Below are positions 50,145 to 58,947 of a stretch of 64,000 nucleotides of DNA, piece by piece. A model generated the notes under the pieces. The model was not told where the DNA came from, did no database searches, and saw nothing but the letters and a program-made list of their open reading frames with translations. Origin of the DNA: Cupriavidus pinatubonensis (lineage in GTDB: Bacteria > Pseudomonadota > Gammaproteobacteria > Burkholderiales > Burkholderiaceae); contig NZ_CP080767.1 of assembly GCF_019602855.1 (NCBI RefSeq), forward strand, positions 2,232,001 to 2,296,000, read 5' to 3'. The position numbers and the translations under genes are program-made. Position 1 is the first letter of the stretch; each line of letters starts with the position of its first letter.

Positions 50145-51128
50145 ATGTCCACTGCCGTTGCCGAGCGCCCGGCCCCGAACCAAAGTCTGGTCGCGAAGTT
50201 CGCCGGCCGCTACAACATCGATCCGAACAAGCTTCTGGCCACGTTGAAGGCAACAGCATTCCGCCAGAGGAACAACCGCGACATCACCGACGAGCAGATG
50301 GCCGCGCTGCTGATCGTGGCCGACCAGTACAAGCTCAATCCGTTCACGAAGGAGATCTTCGCCTACGAAGACAAAGGCGCGATCGTGCCGGTGGTCAGCG
50401 TCGACGGTTGGGCCCGGATCATCAATGAGCATCCGGCATTCAACGGCCTGGAGTTCCGGTATTCCGAGGAAATGGATACGCCAGCGGCCGGCAAGGCATG
50501 CCCCGTCTGGTGCGAGATCCTGATCTACCGCAAGGACCGCGACCGGCCAACCATCGTGCGGGAGTATCTCGACGAGACGTATCAAGGTCCGCGCGGCGAG
50601 AACAAGGTCAACGGCCCGTGGCAGAGCCACACGAAGCGCATGCTGCGCCACAAGGTGCTGATCCAGGGTGCGCGTATCGCATTCGGGTTCGCTGGCATCT
50701 ACGACGAGGACGAAGCAGATCGCATCGTCGAGCGTGACATGGGCGCCGCCGACATGGCGCGCCCGGCTACCGGCCAGGTCGTCGCCATGCCGCAGGCAAA
50801 GCCCAAGGCGAAGCAGATTGAGCAGCAGGAAGCCACGACGCTGCAGCAGCCGGCGCGCGCGCAGCAGCAGGCCGAGCCGGTCGAGCGAGTCACTGCCGCC
50901 GAGCAGCCGGGCCGCCGCGCGCAGCAATCCCAGGCAGTCGAGGATGTCGAGGCGAACGACCTGGCTACCGATGGCGAGAAGCAGTGGGTGCGCAACAAGT
51001 TGAATGCCGCCGAGATCCCGGTGCAGGAAGCGCTCGACGCGCTTGGCTTGTCCACGCCCGACACGCTTGACGGCCTGACTCGCGACGCCTTCGTGGCGCT
51101 GCAGGACTACATCAGGGAGAACGGCTGA
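50145..51128 (+). CDS. bet: Bet/RecT-family single-strand annealing protein
   Basis: This encodes 327 residues. The N-terminal 200 residues are the Bet fold (LLATLKATAFRQRNNRDITDEQM, NPFTKEIFAYEDKGAIVPVVSVDGW, KRMLRHKVLIQGARIAFG). Residues about 205-275 are a Gln-rich linker. A compact C-terminal domain follows, possibly binding host SSB as in lambda Beta. It works with the exonuclease encoded next. Confidence 0.92.
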   Translation: MSTAVAERPAPNQSLVAKFAGRYNIDPNKLLATLKATAFRQRNNRDITDEQMAALLIVADQYKLNPFTKEIFAYEDKGAIVPVVSVDGWARIINEHPAFNGLEFRYSEEMDTPAAGKACPVWCEILIYRKDRDRPTIVREYLDETYQGPRGENKVNGPWQSHTKRMLRHKVLIQGARIAFGFAGIYDEDEADRIVERDMGAADMARPATGQVVAMPQAKPKAKQIEQQEATTLQQPARAQQQAEPVERVTAAEQPGRRAQQSQAVEDVEANDLATDGEKQWVRNKLNAAEIPVQEALDALGLSTPDTLDGLTRDAFVALQDYIRENG

Positions 51129-51712
51129 TGTCTGAATTGCTCTTCGACGAGGCCACGCATACGTACACCGTGGGCGGTGTGGTCGTGCCGAGTGTGACGC
51201 AGATCCTCGCGCCGCTGAACGACCTGTCGTTCATCCCGGCCGAGACACTGGCGTACAAGCGCCAGCTCGGCACCGCTGTCCACAAGGCGACCGAACTGTA
51301 CGACTCCGGCGACTTGGACGAGGACACCGTGGCCGACGTGGTGCGGCCCTACCTGGACGCCTGGATCCGCCTGCGCCGTGAGACGCCGCTGGAAATCCTA
51401 GGCATGGAGAAGCGCGTCTATCACCCCTCGCACCGCTACTGCGGCACGTACGACCGCCTAGTGAAGTTCGACGGCCGGCGCTGCATGTGGGACCTCAAGA
51501 CGGGTGCAATGTACCCGAGCTACGGCCCGCAGACCGCCGCCTACAAGAACGCCGAGGAAAAGGAAAGCGGCAAGCGCATCGAGGGCCGTCACACGATCGA
51601 GCTGCGCGCCGATGGCACCTACCGCATACACGAGATGAAGGATCCCGACGACTGGGCAGTCTTTCTCTCTTGCCTGACCCTCCACAACTTCCGCAACAAG
51701 CACGCCGCCTGA
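51128..51712 (+). CDS. PD-(D/E)XK exonuclease, partner of Bet
   Basis: This encodes 194 residues. The nuclease core contains YCGTYDRLVKFDGRRCMWDLKTG (Asp...Asp-Leu-Lys) and a downstream PQTAAYK helix, the RecB/lambda Exo type. It would resect double-strand ends to feed the annealing protein. The start overlaps the bet stop by one base. Confidence 0.82.
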   Translation: MSELLFDEATHTYTVGGVVVPSVTQILAPLNDLSFIPAETLAYKRQLGTAVHKATELYDSGDLDEDTVADVVRPYLDAWIRLRRETPLEILGMEKRVYHPSHRYCGTYDRLVKFDGRRCMWDLKTGAMYPSYGPQTAAYKNAEEKESGKRIEGRHTIELRADGTYRIHEMKDPDDWAVFLSCLTLHNFRNKHAA

Positions 51713-51735
51713 GCACGGCACCGGAGAACGAGACC

Positions 51736-52560
51736 ATGTCCGATACCACCAATACCCAAGGCTCCGTGGCCTATGACGCTAGCGACGCCGTCGTGCTTGG
51801 CACCAAAGCGCAACGCATGCTCACGGCGGCGCAAGGCTACGCGATCGACAGTCCGACGATGTACGAGCTGGCTGCCGAAGACCTCCGCGCGGTGAAGCTG
51901 CTCGCAAAGGATGTTGAGGAAAAGCGTACCGCCATCACCGGGCCGCTCAACCAGGCGGTCAAGGCAGTCAACGACCTGTTCCGCGCACCGAAGACCTACC
52001 TCGAACAGGCCGAATCGACCCTGAAGGGGGCGATGTTGACCTACGACCGCGAGCAGCAGCGCAAGGCCGACGAGGCGCGCCGTGAAGCTGAGCGCAAGGC
52101 TCGTGAGGAACGCGAGCGCATCGAGGCAGAGGCCCGCGCCGTGGAGAAGGCAGCCGCGGAGGAAGCCGAACGCATTGCCGCCGAAGCCAATGCTGCCGCC
52201 GCCTCAGGCAATGCCAAGAAAGCCGCAGAACTCGAGCAGCAGGCGATCGCCACCGCGGAGGCTGGCGCGAACGAAGCACGCTCCCTGGAGCTGTCCGCCG
52301 AGCTGGTCACCGCCGCGCCGGCGCCGGTTGCGACCTCTGCGCCGAAGGTGGCCGGCCTGTCCACGCGCCAGAACTGGAAGGCGCGCCTGACCGACAAGAT
52401 GGCGCTGATCCGCTTCGTGGCCGAACACCCGGAGCACCAGCACCTGCTGGACGTCAACCAGTCCGCCCTGAATCAACTGGCTAAGGCGCAGAAGGATGCC
52501 ATGCGTTTGCCCGGCGTCGAGGCCTATCCCGATGCCGTCATGTCGGCCCGCGCGGCCTGA
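51736..52560 (+). CDS. Coiled-coil recombination-operon protein
   Basis: This encodes 274 residues from MSDTTNTQGSVAYDASD. A long Ala/Glu/Arg coiled coil spans about residues 85-185 (QQRKADEARREAERKAREER). The C-terminal domain has STRQNWKARLTDKMALIRFVAEHPE. Similar proteins accompany RecT/Bet modules in many phages; the exact role is unknown. Confidence 0.75.
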   Translation: MSDTTNTQGSVAYDASDAVVLGTKAQRMLTAAQGYAIDSPTMYELAAEDLRAVKLLAKDVEEKRTAITGPLNQAVKAVNDLFRAPKTYLEQAESTLKGAMLTYDREQQRKADEARREAERKAREERERIEAEARAVEKAAAEEAERIAAEANAAAASGNAKKAAELEQQAIATAEAGANEARSLELSAELVTAAPAPVATSAPKVAGLSTRQNWKARLTDKMALIRFVAEHPEHQHLLDVNQSALNQLAKAQKDAMRLPGVEAYPDAVMSARAA

Positions 52561-52589
52561 GCCCAGTCAATCACCACGGAGCCACACCC

Positions 52590-53093
52590 ATGCTCGAACT
52601 CGACACCGAACTGGTCAAGATCCTCCACATCAACACGCGCAATGAGAAGCACGGCGACGACCATGTCTTAGGCGTAGACCTGAAGCTGCAGGCGCGCCTG
52701 TCCAACGACGTGCTGTCGCTGTTCTCGCCGACGCTGAAGGCGAGCTTCTACCACAAGGACGAGTCGGTGCAGGGTGACCTGGTTACCGACGCCGGATACC
52801 TGCCGAACCTGAAGAACCCGGCCCTCGGTGTTGTGAAGTGGTCCGGCGACTGGGAGCACCACCGCCTGGTGATCCACAACGGCGTCAAGCCCGAGTTCGA
52901 CATCGTGCTGGACGAATCGAAGGTCAACAAGCTGGCCTTCGACTTCCAGGAAGGTGGCACGGTTTTCGTCAACTTCCGCGTCCAGGCGCACCCGGACGAG
53001 ACCACCACCGCGAAGCTGCTGTCGCTGCTTGGGCAGGAAGTGCACATGAGCCTGCACTTCGACGAGCCGGCCGCGCTACAGGAAGCGGCGTAA
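52590..53093 (+). CDS. Conserved phage protein of the recombination operon
   Basis: This encodes 167 residues (MLELDTELVKILHINTRNEKHG...), soluble and beta-rich. It follows the coiled-coil gene with a good GGAG site. No function is recognised from the sequence. Confidence 0.7.
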   Translation: MLELDTELVKILHINTRNEKHGDDHVLGVDLKLQARLSNDVLSLFSPTLKASFYHKDESVQGDLVTDAGYLPNLKNPALGVVKWSGDWEHHRLVIHNGVKPEFDIVLDESKVNKLAFDFQEGGTVFVNFRVQAHPDETTTAKLLSLLGQEVHMSLHFDEPAALQEAA

Positions 53094-53097
53094 CGCC

Positions 53098-53412
53098 ATG
53101 GGCAAGCCGTTCCCCAGCTCCGCTGCCCTCGCGGCGCGCCGACTGAACGACGACATCGCCGACTTGGCGCGCGACTCCACGGCGCTGAAGCGCGAGAACG
53201 CGGAGCTACGCCGGCAGCTCGCGACCGCCGAAGAGGCGCTGGCCATCAGCCGCGAGGCGCACGCCGTCATGATGCTGCAGATCGCGCTGCTGGAGCGTCT
53301 GGCGCGCGAGATCAAGCGCGCCGCAGAGAAGCAACCACACTGGCCGCTCGCCCGCTGGGTGAAGTTCGGGCCGATGGCTGCGTTTCTGGCAACGATCAAG
53401 GATCCATCATGA
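53098..53412 (+). CDS. Small coiled-coil protein
   Basis: This encodes 104 residues. A heptad-like helix covers residues 15-55 (LKRENAELRRQLATAEEALAI). It ends the first block of the rightward operon; the next two genes face the other way. Function unknown. Confidence 0.62.
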   Translation: MGKPFPSSAALAARRLNDDIADLARDSTALKRENAELRRQLATAEEALAISREAHAVMMLQIALLERLAREIKRAAEKQPHWPLARWVKFGPMAAFLATIKDPS

Positions 53413-53420
53413 AAACCGGT

Positions 53421-54017
53421 CTATCGGCTAAGAGCCGTTTCCGCACTCGCCACGATGCCAGCTGCAGCGCTCTCGAACGCCTTCGCCCTATTGACCCAAC
53501 CCACCGCTTCCGCAATGAAATCAGAGTCGAGCGCGTGGCTGGACCGGCCGAGGTGGCTTTCCACTTTTCTCGCCATCTCTTTCAGCTGAGTTCGGATAGA
53601 CAGCGTCAGGGGGCCAGCGTCGAACTCCTGGTCTTGCTCCTCGATCCTGCGAGAGGCATCCGAAAGGACTGTCAGCGACGACAGGTCAAAGGAAAAGCCA
53701 TGGGGGCCTCCAACTGCGCCAAAGGTCTGTACATCGTGATGAAGATGCATTGCGGCCAAGACGACCTCACTGACTACCGCCTGGAGACGTCGAGCCATGA
53801 ACAGCCGATGAACAAGATCAGCCCGCCTTCGCTCCACGATCTGGTTCTGTTGCTGCCTCCACGGCACATAGATTGCGATTCCAATGCCAACAATGGATCC
53901 AATCGCCTGCACCCAAGAGGCCCACGCCGAAGCATCGAGACAAAAGATCGATTGCGCTGTGGCAATCGCCATCGCGATGCCAACGATGGCCACATAACCA
54001 ATCAGCCAAAAACTCAC
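53421..54017 (-). CDS. Two-span membrane protein, counter-oriented in the early region
   Basis: This encodes 198 residues starting GTG after GGGAG. Two helices are at residues 3-24 (FWLIGYVAIVGIAMAIATAQ) and 32-53 (WASWVQAIGSIVGIGIAIYVPW). A cytosolic helical domain follows (QQQNQIVERRRADLVHRLF...). It faces against the rightward operon and is likely expressed in the lysogen. Superinfection exclusion is plausible but unproven. Confidence 0.7.
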   Translation of the reverse strand: MSFWLIGYVAIVGIAMAIATAQSIFCLDASAWASWVQAIGSIVGIGIAIYVPWRQQQNQIVERRRADLVHRLFMARRLQAVVSEVVLAAMHLHHDVQTFGAVGGPHGFSFDLSSLTVLSDASRRIEEQDQEFDAGPLTLSIRTQLKEMARKVESHLGRSSHALDSDFIAEAVGWVNRAKAFESAAAGIVASAETALSR

Positions 54018-54064
54018 GCGATGCTCCCGTTCCTATTTTTGGGAGGCATCCTAGCATGAGCGCG

Positions 54065-54289
54065 TCAGCAGTCATCATCCATCATCGCCACAGCGGCGCA
54101 ACATCGCGCCATCGCGCGGTAGACCAGGTCGGCCTCCGCTTCGGGCATGTGCTCGCACAGGTCGTAGCAGTCGTCGATCGCTACGGCCAGCGCATCGATA
54201 CGGTCCTTGATCGTGCAGGCCTTCGCCAGGTTGCGAAGCGTGCAGTGGAGCGCCGCGATCTCGGCGCGCAGTTCGTGTGTCGTGTCCAT
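54065..54289 (-). CDS. Small Cys-containing hypothetical protein
   Basis: This encodes 74 residues from MDTTHELRAEIAALHCTLRN. It is helical and acidic with several Cys (AKACTIKD, DDCYDLCEHM, ARCCAAV). It is divergent from the methyltransferase gene with about 95 bp between them. Function unknown. Confidence 0.6.
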   Translation of the reverse strand: MDTTHELRAEIAALHCTLRNLAKACTIKDRIDALAVAIDDCYDLCEHMPEAEADLVYRAMARCCAAVAMMDDDC

Positions 54290-54384
54290 GGAAGCCAGTC
54301 TATCGACGGCGGCTATGCCTTCCATGCGACGAGTCGGAATCCAGTACTGCATTTGAATGCGGAAACGTCCGCAAGGATCGCAGC

Positions 54385-55299
54385 ATGAAAGCAATCGACC
54401 TGTTTGCCGGGGCCGGCGGCTTCTCCACAGGTGCGCAAATGGCGGGAATCAAAGTGGTATGGGCCGGCAACCACTGGCCCGTAGCCGTGGAGACACACGC
54501 TGCAAATCATCCGGATACGCAGCACGTCTGCCAGGATCTGCATCAAGCCGACTGGACGAAAGTCCCCGCGCACGACATTCTGCTGGCGTCGCCCTGCTGC
54601 CAGGGCCACAGTAAGGCGCGCGGCAAATCAGCCAACAATCCGCAGCACGACGCCAGCCGCTCGACAGCCTGGGCAGTTGTGTCCGCGCTGGAGTATCACC
54701 GGCCGGCCTTCGGCATTGTCGAGAACGTTCCGGAGTTCGTGCAGTGGTCTCTGTATCCAGCATGGCGACTTGCGCTGCAGGCGCTGGGCTATCAGGTGGC
54801 ACCGCACATCATCGATGCAGCCGATCACGGCGTGCCGCAGCATCGCGAGCGGCTGTATCTGGTGCTAAGCAAGAGTGAGCGCCCGATGATGCTTCAGCTG
54901 CCCCAACGCAAGCACGTGCCCGCAGCGGATATCATCGACTTCGGCGTGGGGAACTGGTCATCTGTCGAGAAGCCCGGCCGCGCTGCGGCAACACTCCAAC
55001 GCATCGCCAATGGGCGGCGCGCGCATGGTGATCGCTTCCTGACCGCCTATTACGGCAACGAGGCCGGCGGCCGGTCGCTGGGTCGACCGCTCGGCACGAT
55101 CACAACGCGCGACCGCTACGCCGTGATCGACGGCGATCGCATGCGCATGCTGCGCGCCGAGGAATGCCGAGCCGCTATGGGCTTCCCAGTGGATTACCGG
55201 CTGCCGCCTCAGCACCGCACGGCCGTTCATCTTCTGGGCAACGCTGTCTGCCCGCCGGTGGCGCGCGACATCATCTCGGCAATCCGGGAGGCAGCGTGA
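54385..55299 (+). CDS. C5-cytosine DNA methyltransferase
   Basis: This encodes 304 residues. Motif I DLFAGAGGFS (5-14), motif IV SPCCQGHS (Cys71/Cys72, nucleophile next to Gln), motif VI IVENVPEF (Glu113), motif VIII VPQHRERLYLV and motif X LLGNAVCPPVA are all present. The target domain between VIII and IX is short, so the target site cannot be read off. No restriction gene is nearby. It overlaps the next methyltransferase by four bases. Confidence 0.92.
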   Translation: MKAIDLFAGAGGFSTGAQMAGIKVVWAGNHWPVAVETHAANHPDTQHVCQDLHQADWTKVPAHDILLASPCCQGHSKARGKSANNPQHDASRSTAWAVVSALEYHRPAFGIVENVPEFVQWSLYPAWRLALQALGYQVAPHIIDAADHGVPQHRERLYLVLSKSERPMMLQLPQRKHVPAADIIDFGVGNWSSVEKPGRAAATLQRIANGRRAHGDRFLTAYYGNEAGGRSLGRPLGTITTRDRYAVIDGDRMRMLRAEECRAAMGFPVDYRLPPQHRTAVHLLGNAVCPPVARDIISAIREAA

Positions 55300-56375
55300 T
55301 CCTCGACCACTGCTACCAAGGTGACTGCCGCGCCGTCGTGCGCGATCTGATCGCCTCGGGCGTGCGCGTGCAGTGCATCGTCACGAGTCCGCCGTATTGG
55401 GGTCTGCGCGACTATGGCGTCGACGGCCAGCTAGGTCTGGAACCTTCGCTGCAGGAATTCCTGGCCCACATGGTCGGGGTGTTCGATCTATGCCGCCAGT
55501 TGCTCGCCGACGACGGCACGCTATGGCTGAACATGGGGGATGCCTATGCCGGATCGTGGGGCGCACAGGGCAGGCCTCAAGGTATGGGCGATATGACCGG
55601 CCGCAGTGTGGCCAGCGCCAGGCAGATCGGCGCGAGCCCGCGCTTCGGCAGCGGCACTGGGACGCGCGGCCGTGAATTGGGCCTGAAGTCCAAGGATCTG
55701 ATGGGCCAGCCGTGGCGACTTGCCTTCGCGCTGCAGGACGCCGGCTGGTGGCTTCGCCAGGACATCATCTGGCACAAGCCCAACCCGATGCCCGAGAGCG
55801 TGCGCGATCGCTGCACGAAAGCGCACGAGTACCTGTTCCTGCTCACCAAGAGCGAGAAGTACTTCTACGATTTCGACGCTATGCAAGAGCCCGTCACCGG
55901 TGGCGCTCACGCGCGCGGATCTGGTGTGAACCCAAAGGCCGCACCGAGCGGGTGGGACACGTCGCCTGGCGGCCACCGCGAACTGAAGGGACGCTACCCT
56001 GGTACCGGTGTCGGCTTTGGACGCGGCTATGACGCAATCGTGAAGCCTCGTGTGAAGCAGAACGCGTCATACAGCGCCGCCGTGACGGATGTGGTCGGAA
56101 CGCGAAACCGCCGCAGCGTCTGGACCATTCCGACGCAGTCGTACGACGGCGCGCACTTCGCGACCTTCCCGGAGGCGCTAGTCGAGCCTTGCATCCTGGC
56201 GGGATCTCGCCCCGGCGACATCGTCTTCGATCCGTTCATGGGTTCCGGCACGACGGCCAGCGTCGCACAGCGCTTGGGCCGTCGATGGCTCGGCGCTGAA
56301 CTGAATCCGGAATACATCGCGCTGCAGGCCGACCGGACGCGGCAGCCTGGGCTCGTGCTGGAGCCCCAAGCATGA
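55296..56375 (+). CDS. Amino-methyltransferase (N6-adenine or N4-cytosine)
   Basis: This encodes 359 residues starting GTG, overlapping the previous stop as GTGA. The catalytic motif TSPPYW (30-35) precedes the AdoMet-binding motif FDPFMGSGTT (about 310), the beta-class order. TSPPYW is commonest in N4-cytosine enzymes, so that is slightly favoured. Paired with the C5 enzyme it would give two modifications to phage DNA or the lysogen chromosome. Confidence 0.9.
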   Translation: MILDHCYQGDCRAVVRDLIASGVRVQCIVTSPPYWGLRDYGVDGQLGLEPSLQEFLAHMVGVFDLCRQLLADDGTLWLNMGDAYAGSWGAQGRPQGMGDMTGRSVASARQIGASPRFGSGTGTRGRELGLKSKDLMGQPWRLAFALQDAGWWLRQDIIWHKPNPMPESVRDRCTKAHEYLFLLTKSEKYFYDFDAMQEPVTGGAHARGSGVNPKAAPSGWDTSPGGHRELKGRYPGTGVGFGRGYDAIVKPRVKQNASYSAAVTDVVGTRNRRSVWTIPTQSYDGAHFATFPEALVEPCILAGSRPGDIVFDPFMGSGTTASVAQRLGRRWLGAELNPEYIALQADRTRQPGLVLEPQA

Positions 56376-56380
56376 GCGCG

Positions 56381-56644
56381 CTATTGATGTGTTCGGCCAA
56401 ATCCGGCATGCAGCCGGATCTCAGCCTCGACAGCACTGATTGCCTCATCTTCGGTCGGGAAGTGGCTGTATGTAATGCGCACCTTCATACCGCCAAATCT
56501 GTCGGCCAGCAGCTCATGCGCATCCTCATCAGTCGCTCCGATACGCCAAACGTACTGAGCGCGCCACCATCCATCGCTGTCCTGGAATGTGGTGACCATG
56601 TAGACGAACTTGCCATCAAGAACGTGCCAAGGAACGCTGCTCAC
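56381..56644 (-). CDS. Hypothetical protein related to the host gene at 13328
   Basis: This encodes 87 residues starting GTG (MSSVPWHVLDGKFVYMVTTF), five bases after AGGAG. It aligns by eye with the C-terminal part of the protein at 13328-13681 (WRAQYVW, EDEAISAVEAE). It is counter-oriented to the methyltransferase genes. Function unknown. Confidence 0.65.
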   Translation of the reverse strand: MSSVPWHVLDGKFVYMVTTFQDSDGWWRAQYVWRIGATDEDAHELLADRFGGMKVRITYSHFPTEDEAISAVEAEIRLHAGFGRTHQ

Positions 56645-56679
56645 GTTCACTCCTATAAAGAACGGAAACCCATTTTGCC

Positions 56680-57357
56680 ATGACGAAAGAACGCCCCATC
56701 CTCTTCTCCGGCGCCATGGTGCTCGCCATCCTCGACGGCCGGAAGACGCAGACGCGGCGCGTGCTGAACCAGGCTACCGGTCCGAGCCTGAGTGTCGGCA
56801 TAGAGGACGAACCTGGCGTGGCTGAACTGTCATGGCTGTATGGCGACGGCCCCGGCCACGAGGTGCACGAGTGCATCCAGCGCGTAGCCTGCCCCTACGG
56901 TAGGCCGGGTGACCGCCTGTGGGTGCGTGAGACGTGGGCACGGCCGGCCGCGCTGGATCCGGGTCCGACCGTCTACCGCGCGGACTATCCCGCGTGCGTG
57001 CCGGCCGCCTTTGAGAACGTCCCGCCGGCGGATGCCATCACCTGGAAGCCGAGCATCCACATGCCACGCGCGCTATCGCGCATCCTGCTGGAGGTAACCG
57101 GCGTGCGGGTAGAGCGGCTGAACGACTGTAGCCAGGCTGACGCAATCGCCGAAGGCGCGCCGCCGAGTCATCCGTCGATCGACGTGGTATCCCGTCAGTT
57201 CGGATACGAGGACTTCTCTCGGTCGTGGTACGCGCAGCTATGGGAGCAAATCAATGGCGCAGGCGCGTGGGAGGCGAACCCGTGGGTCTGGGTGATCGAG
57301 TTCAGACGCATTTATCCCGAATTATCCAAAGGCGATAATTACCTACCACATCGCTAA
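56680..57357 (+). CDS. ASCH-like phage protein
   Basis: This encodes 225 residues. ILFSGAMVLAILDGRKTQTRRVLN is the common start of phage ASCH-like proteins, and GDRLWVRETWA and WVWVIEFRRI complete the beta-barrel pattern. ASCH domains bind nucleic acids; the phage role is not defined. Confidence 0.78.
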   Translation: MTKERPILFSGAMVLAILDGRKTQTRRVLNQATGPSLSVGIEDEPGVAELSWLYGDGPGHEVHECIQRVACPYGRPGDRLWVRETWARPAALDPGPTVYRADYPACVPAAFENVPPADAITWKPSIHMPRALSRILLEVTGVRVERLNDCSQADAIAEGAPPSHPSIDVVSRQFGYEDFSRSWYAQLWEQINGAGAWEANPWVWVIEFRRIYPELSKGDNYLPHR

Positions 57358-57439
57358 AGCAGAAATACGCATCACATTGGTAATGCAGCAGAACGTAGAA
57401 CGGATCATCATGACAACCCGGCAGCACTGGGAGAGCAAC

Positions 57440-57670
57440 ATGGGCGCATTCCTGACCGCCGATGAACTGGCCGACATCATCGGCTGTGCGAGCAACAGCT
57501 ACGCCTGCATGCGGCGGCATCTGGCCCGCAATGGCGTGCCGTTCATTCCCAACCTGCGCGGCTTCCCCCAGGTGGATCGGGCCTACTTTGAGGCTCGCAT
57601 GCGCGGACTCGCGCCGGTCGTGGCGCAGGACACGGTCGAAGAAGCCGAACCCGACTTCTCGGCGATCTGA
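57440..57670 (+). CDS. Excisionase-like DUF4224 protein
   Basis: This encodes 76 residues from MGAFLTADELADIIGCASNS after a GGGAGAG site. The MerR-like start FLTADELADIIG and FIPNLRGFPQVDRAYFEARM fit DUF4224, which lies next to phage integrases and may direct excision. It is three bases from the integrase start. A start at 57377 is possible but would add non-conserved residues. Confidence 0.75.
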   Translation: MGAFLTADELADIIGCASNSYACMRRHLARNGVPFIPNLRGFPQVDRAYFEARMRGLAPVVAQDTVEEAEPDFSAI

Positions 57671-57672
57671 TC

Positions 57673-58770
57673 ATGATCGGACGACGCAAGCGCCCAGACG
57701 GGCTGCCCTACCGCCTGTATCCACGGGTCGGCGCACGCACGACCAGCTTCGGCTACAAGCTGGCCGACGGCCGCTGGGCGTTCCGCCTCTCGGCACCGAC
57801 GCGCGATGCGGAAGCTGTGAAGGCCATCAAGGACGAGGCCATCCGCCGCGCTAACGAGCTGAACGGCAACGTGGTGCGCGCTGGGACCACGGAAGAATTG
57901 TTCGAGCGCTATTTCGACTGGCAGGATGCCCTGCCCCGCGACAGCGAGCTACGGAAGGCGCAAGGCACGCTCGACGAGAACAAGCGAGAGGCAAAAAAGG
58001 TCAACAGCGTTTTCGGAAAGGTGCGCCCTGCCGCCATCAAGCCGGTCCACATCTACCGGTATCTGGCCGATCGGGCAAAGAAGGGAGCGCCAGCCAAAGC
58101 GAACAAGGAAATCGCCCTCCTGTCCGCCGTGCTCGAATACGGCCGGCGCCAAGGTGATCTGGAAGAGAATCCGTGCCGCGGCATCAAATACAACCCGACC
58201 AAACCAAACGACCGGGTGGTCAGCGATGCCGAGATCGCGATCATGCGCGAGGTGGCGCGCCAGCGCGGCGGCAGCTACCACATCATGGCGCTGTGCGCGT
58301 GGGTGGCCTACTTGACCGTCAGCCGGCCGGAAGAGATGCGCGGGCTGCTGCGCCAGCGCATCCTGCCGGACGGCCTGCAGGTACCGGTCGGTAAGCGCAA
58401 GGCAGGTCAGGCCCAGCGGTGGAAGCTGGTGCACTGGTCGCCGGAGCTGCGCGCCGCAGTCGACGAAGCGATCAGCCTGCAGCGCACCGCGGGGATGTAC
58501 GTGTTCGGGAACACCGCCGGCCAGCGCTACAGCCGCAGCGGCTGGAACACGATCTGGGGGCGCCTGATGACCTACTGCGAGGCCGAGGCGGCAAAGAAGG
58601 AAGTGGCGTTCAAGCGATTCGCCCTGGCCGATATGCGCCCGAGTGCAGTCACCGAGCGGATGGACGAAGGGGATGCGAAGATTATTGACGCCACGGGCCA
58701 CACGGACGGAAAGATGGTGGCCAAGGTCTACGACAGGCGGCGCGTGCGCAAGGTGAAAGCGACCCGGTGA
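57673..58770 (+). CDS. int: Phage tyrosine integrase (tRNA-His specific)
   Basis: This encodes 365 residues. The N-terminal domain has MIGRRKRPDGLPYRLYPRVG. The catalytic domain shows VSRPEEMRGLL, DMRPSAVTERM (the usual box II His is Ala, as often in this subgroup), DATGHTDGKMVAKVY and nucleophile Tyr353. It ends 116 bp before attR, so it is the integrase for the tRNA-His site. Confidence 0.93.
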   Translation: MIGRRKRPDGLPYRLYPRVGARTTSFGYKLADGRWAFRLSAPTRDAEAVKAIKDEAIRRANELNGNVVRAGTTEELFERYFDWQDALPRDSELRKAQGTLDENKREAKKVNSVFGKVRPAAIKPVHIYRYLADRAKKGAPAKANKEIALLSAVLEYGRRQGDLEENPCRGIKYNPTKPNDRVVSDAEIAIMREVARQRGGSYHIMALCAWVAYLTVSRPEEMRGLLRQRILPDGLQVPVGKRKAGQAQRWKLVHWSPELRAAVDEAISLQRTAGMYVFGNTAGQRYSRSGWNTIWGRLMTYCEAEAAKKEVAFKRFALADMRPSAVTERMDEGDAKIIDATGHTDGKMVAKVYDRRRVRKVKATR

Positions 58771-58886
58771 AGCCTCGAAAAACGTTGGAAGATGCTGAAA
58801 CTGTGCGTGTAGTTATGCGGGTTTCCGGCTGGTACCAGATTCCAACGAACAACGGCAAGTTATTGATTCTTAAGCAAGTTGCTCAA

Positions 58887-58936
58887 AGGATTGTGATTCC
58901 TGTCGTCGTGGGTTCGAGTCCCATCAGCCACCCCAA
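58887..58936 (+). repeat. attR: attR core, 50-bp direct repeat
   Basis: This is identical to 13812-13861. It is the displaced original 3' half of tRNA-His, with no 5' half next to it, so no second tRNA is made here. Confidence 0.95.
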
Positions 58937-58947
58937 GAATATCTTTG

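Larger units (their letters stand above)
13812..58936. mobile_element. Complete contractile-tailed prophage in tRNA-His
   Basis: The 45.1 kb element is bounded by perfect 50-bp repeats of the tRNA-His 3' half. It contains a tyrosine integrase and excisionase-like gene next to attR, a lysogeny switch, replication, recombination, packaging, head, sheath, tube, tape-measure, baseplate and lysis genes. Every module expected of a functional temperate myophage is present and open. Two DNA methyltransferase genes and several probable conversion genes are carried as extra cargo. Confidence 0.96.

Noticed and set aside
54385..56375. A restriction-modification system
   Set aside because: Two methyltransferases are clear but no endonuclease-like gene is adjacent; the flanking genes are an ASCH-like protein and small unknowns.
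58861..58936. A second tRNA-His gene at the right end
   Set aside because: Only the 3' half is present; the 5' half and D-arm are missing, so it is the attR copy.
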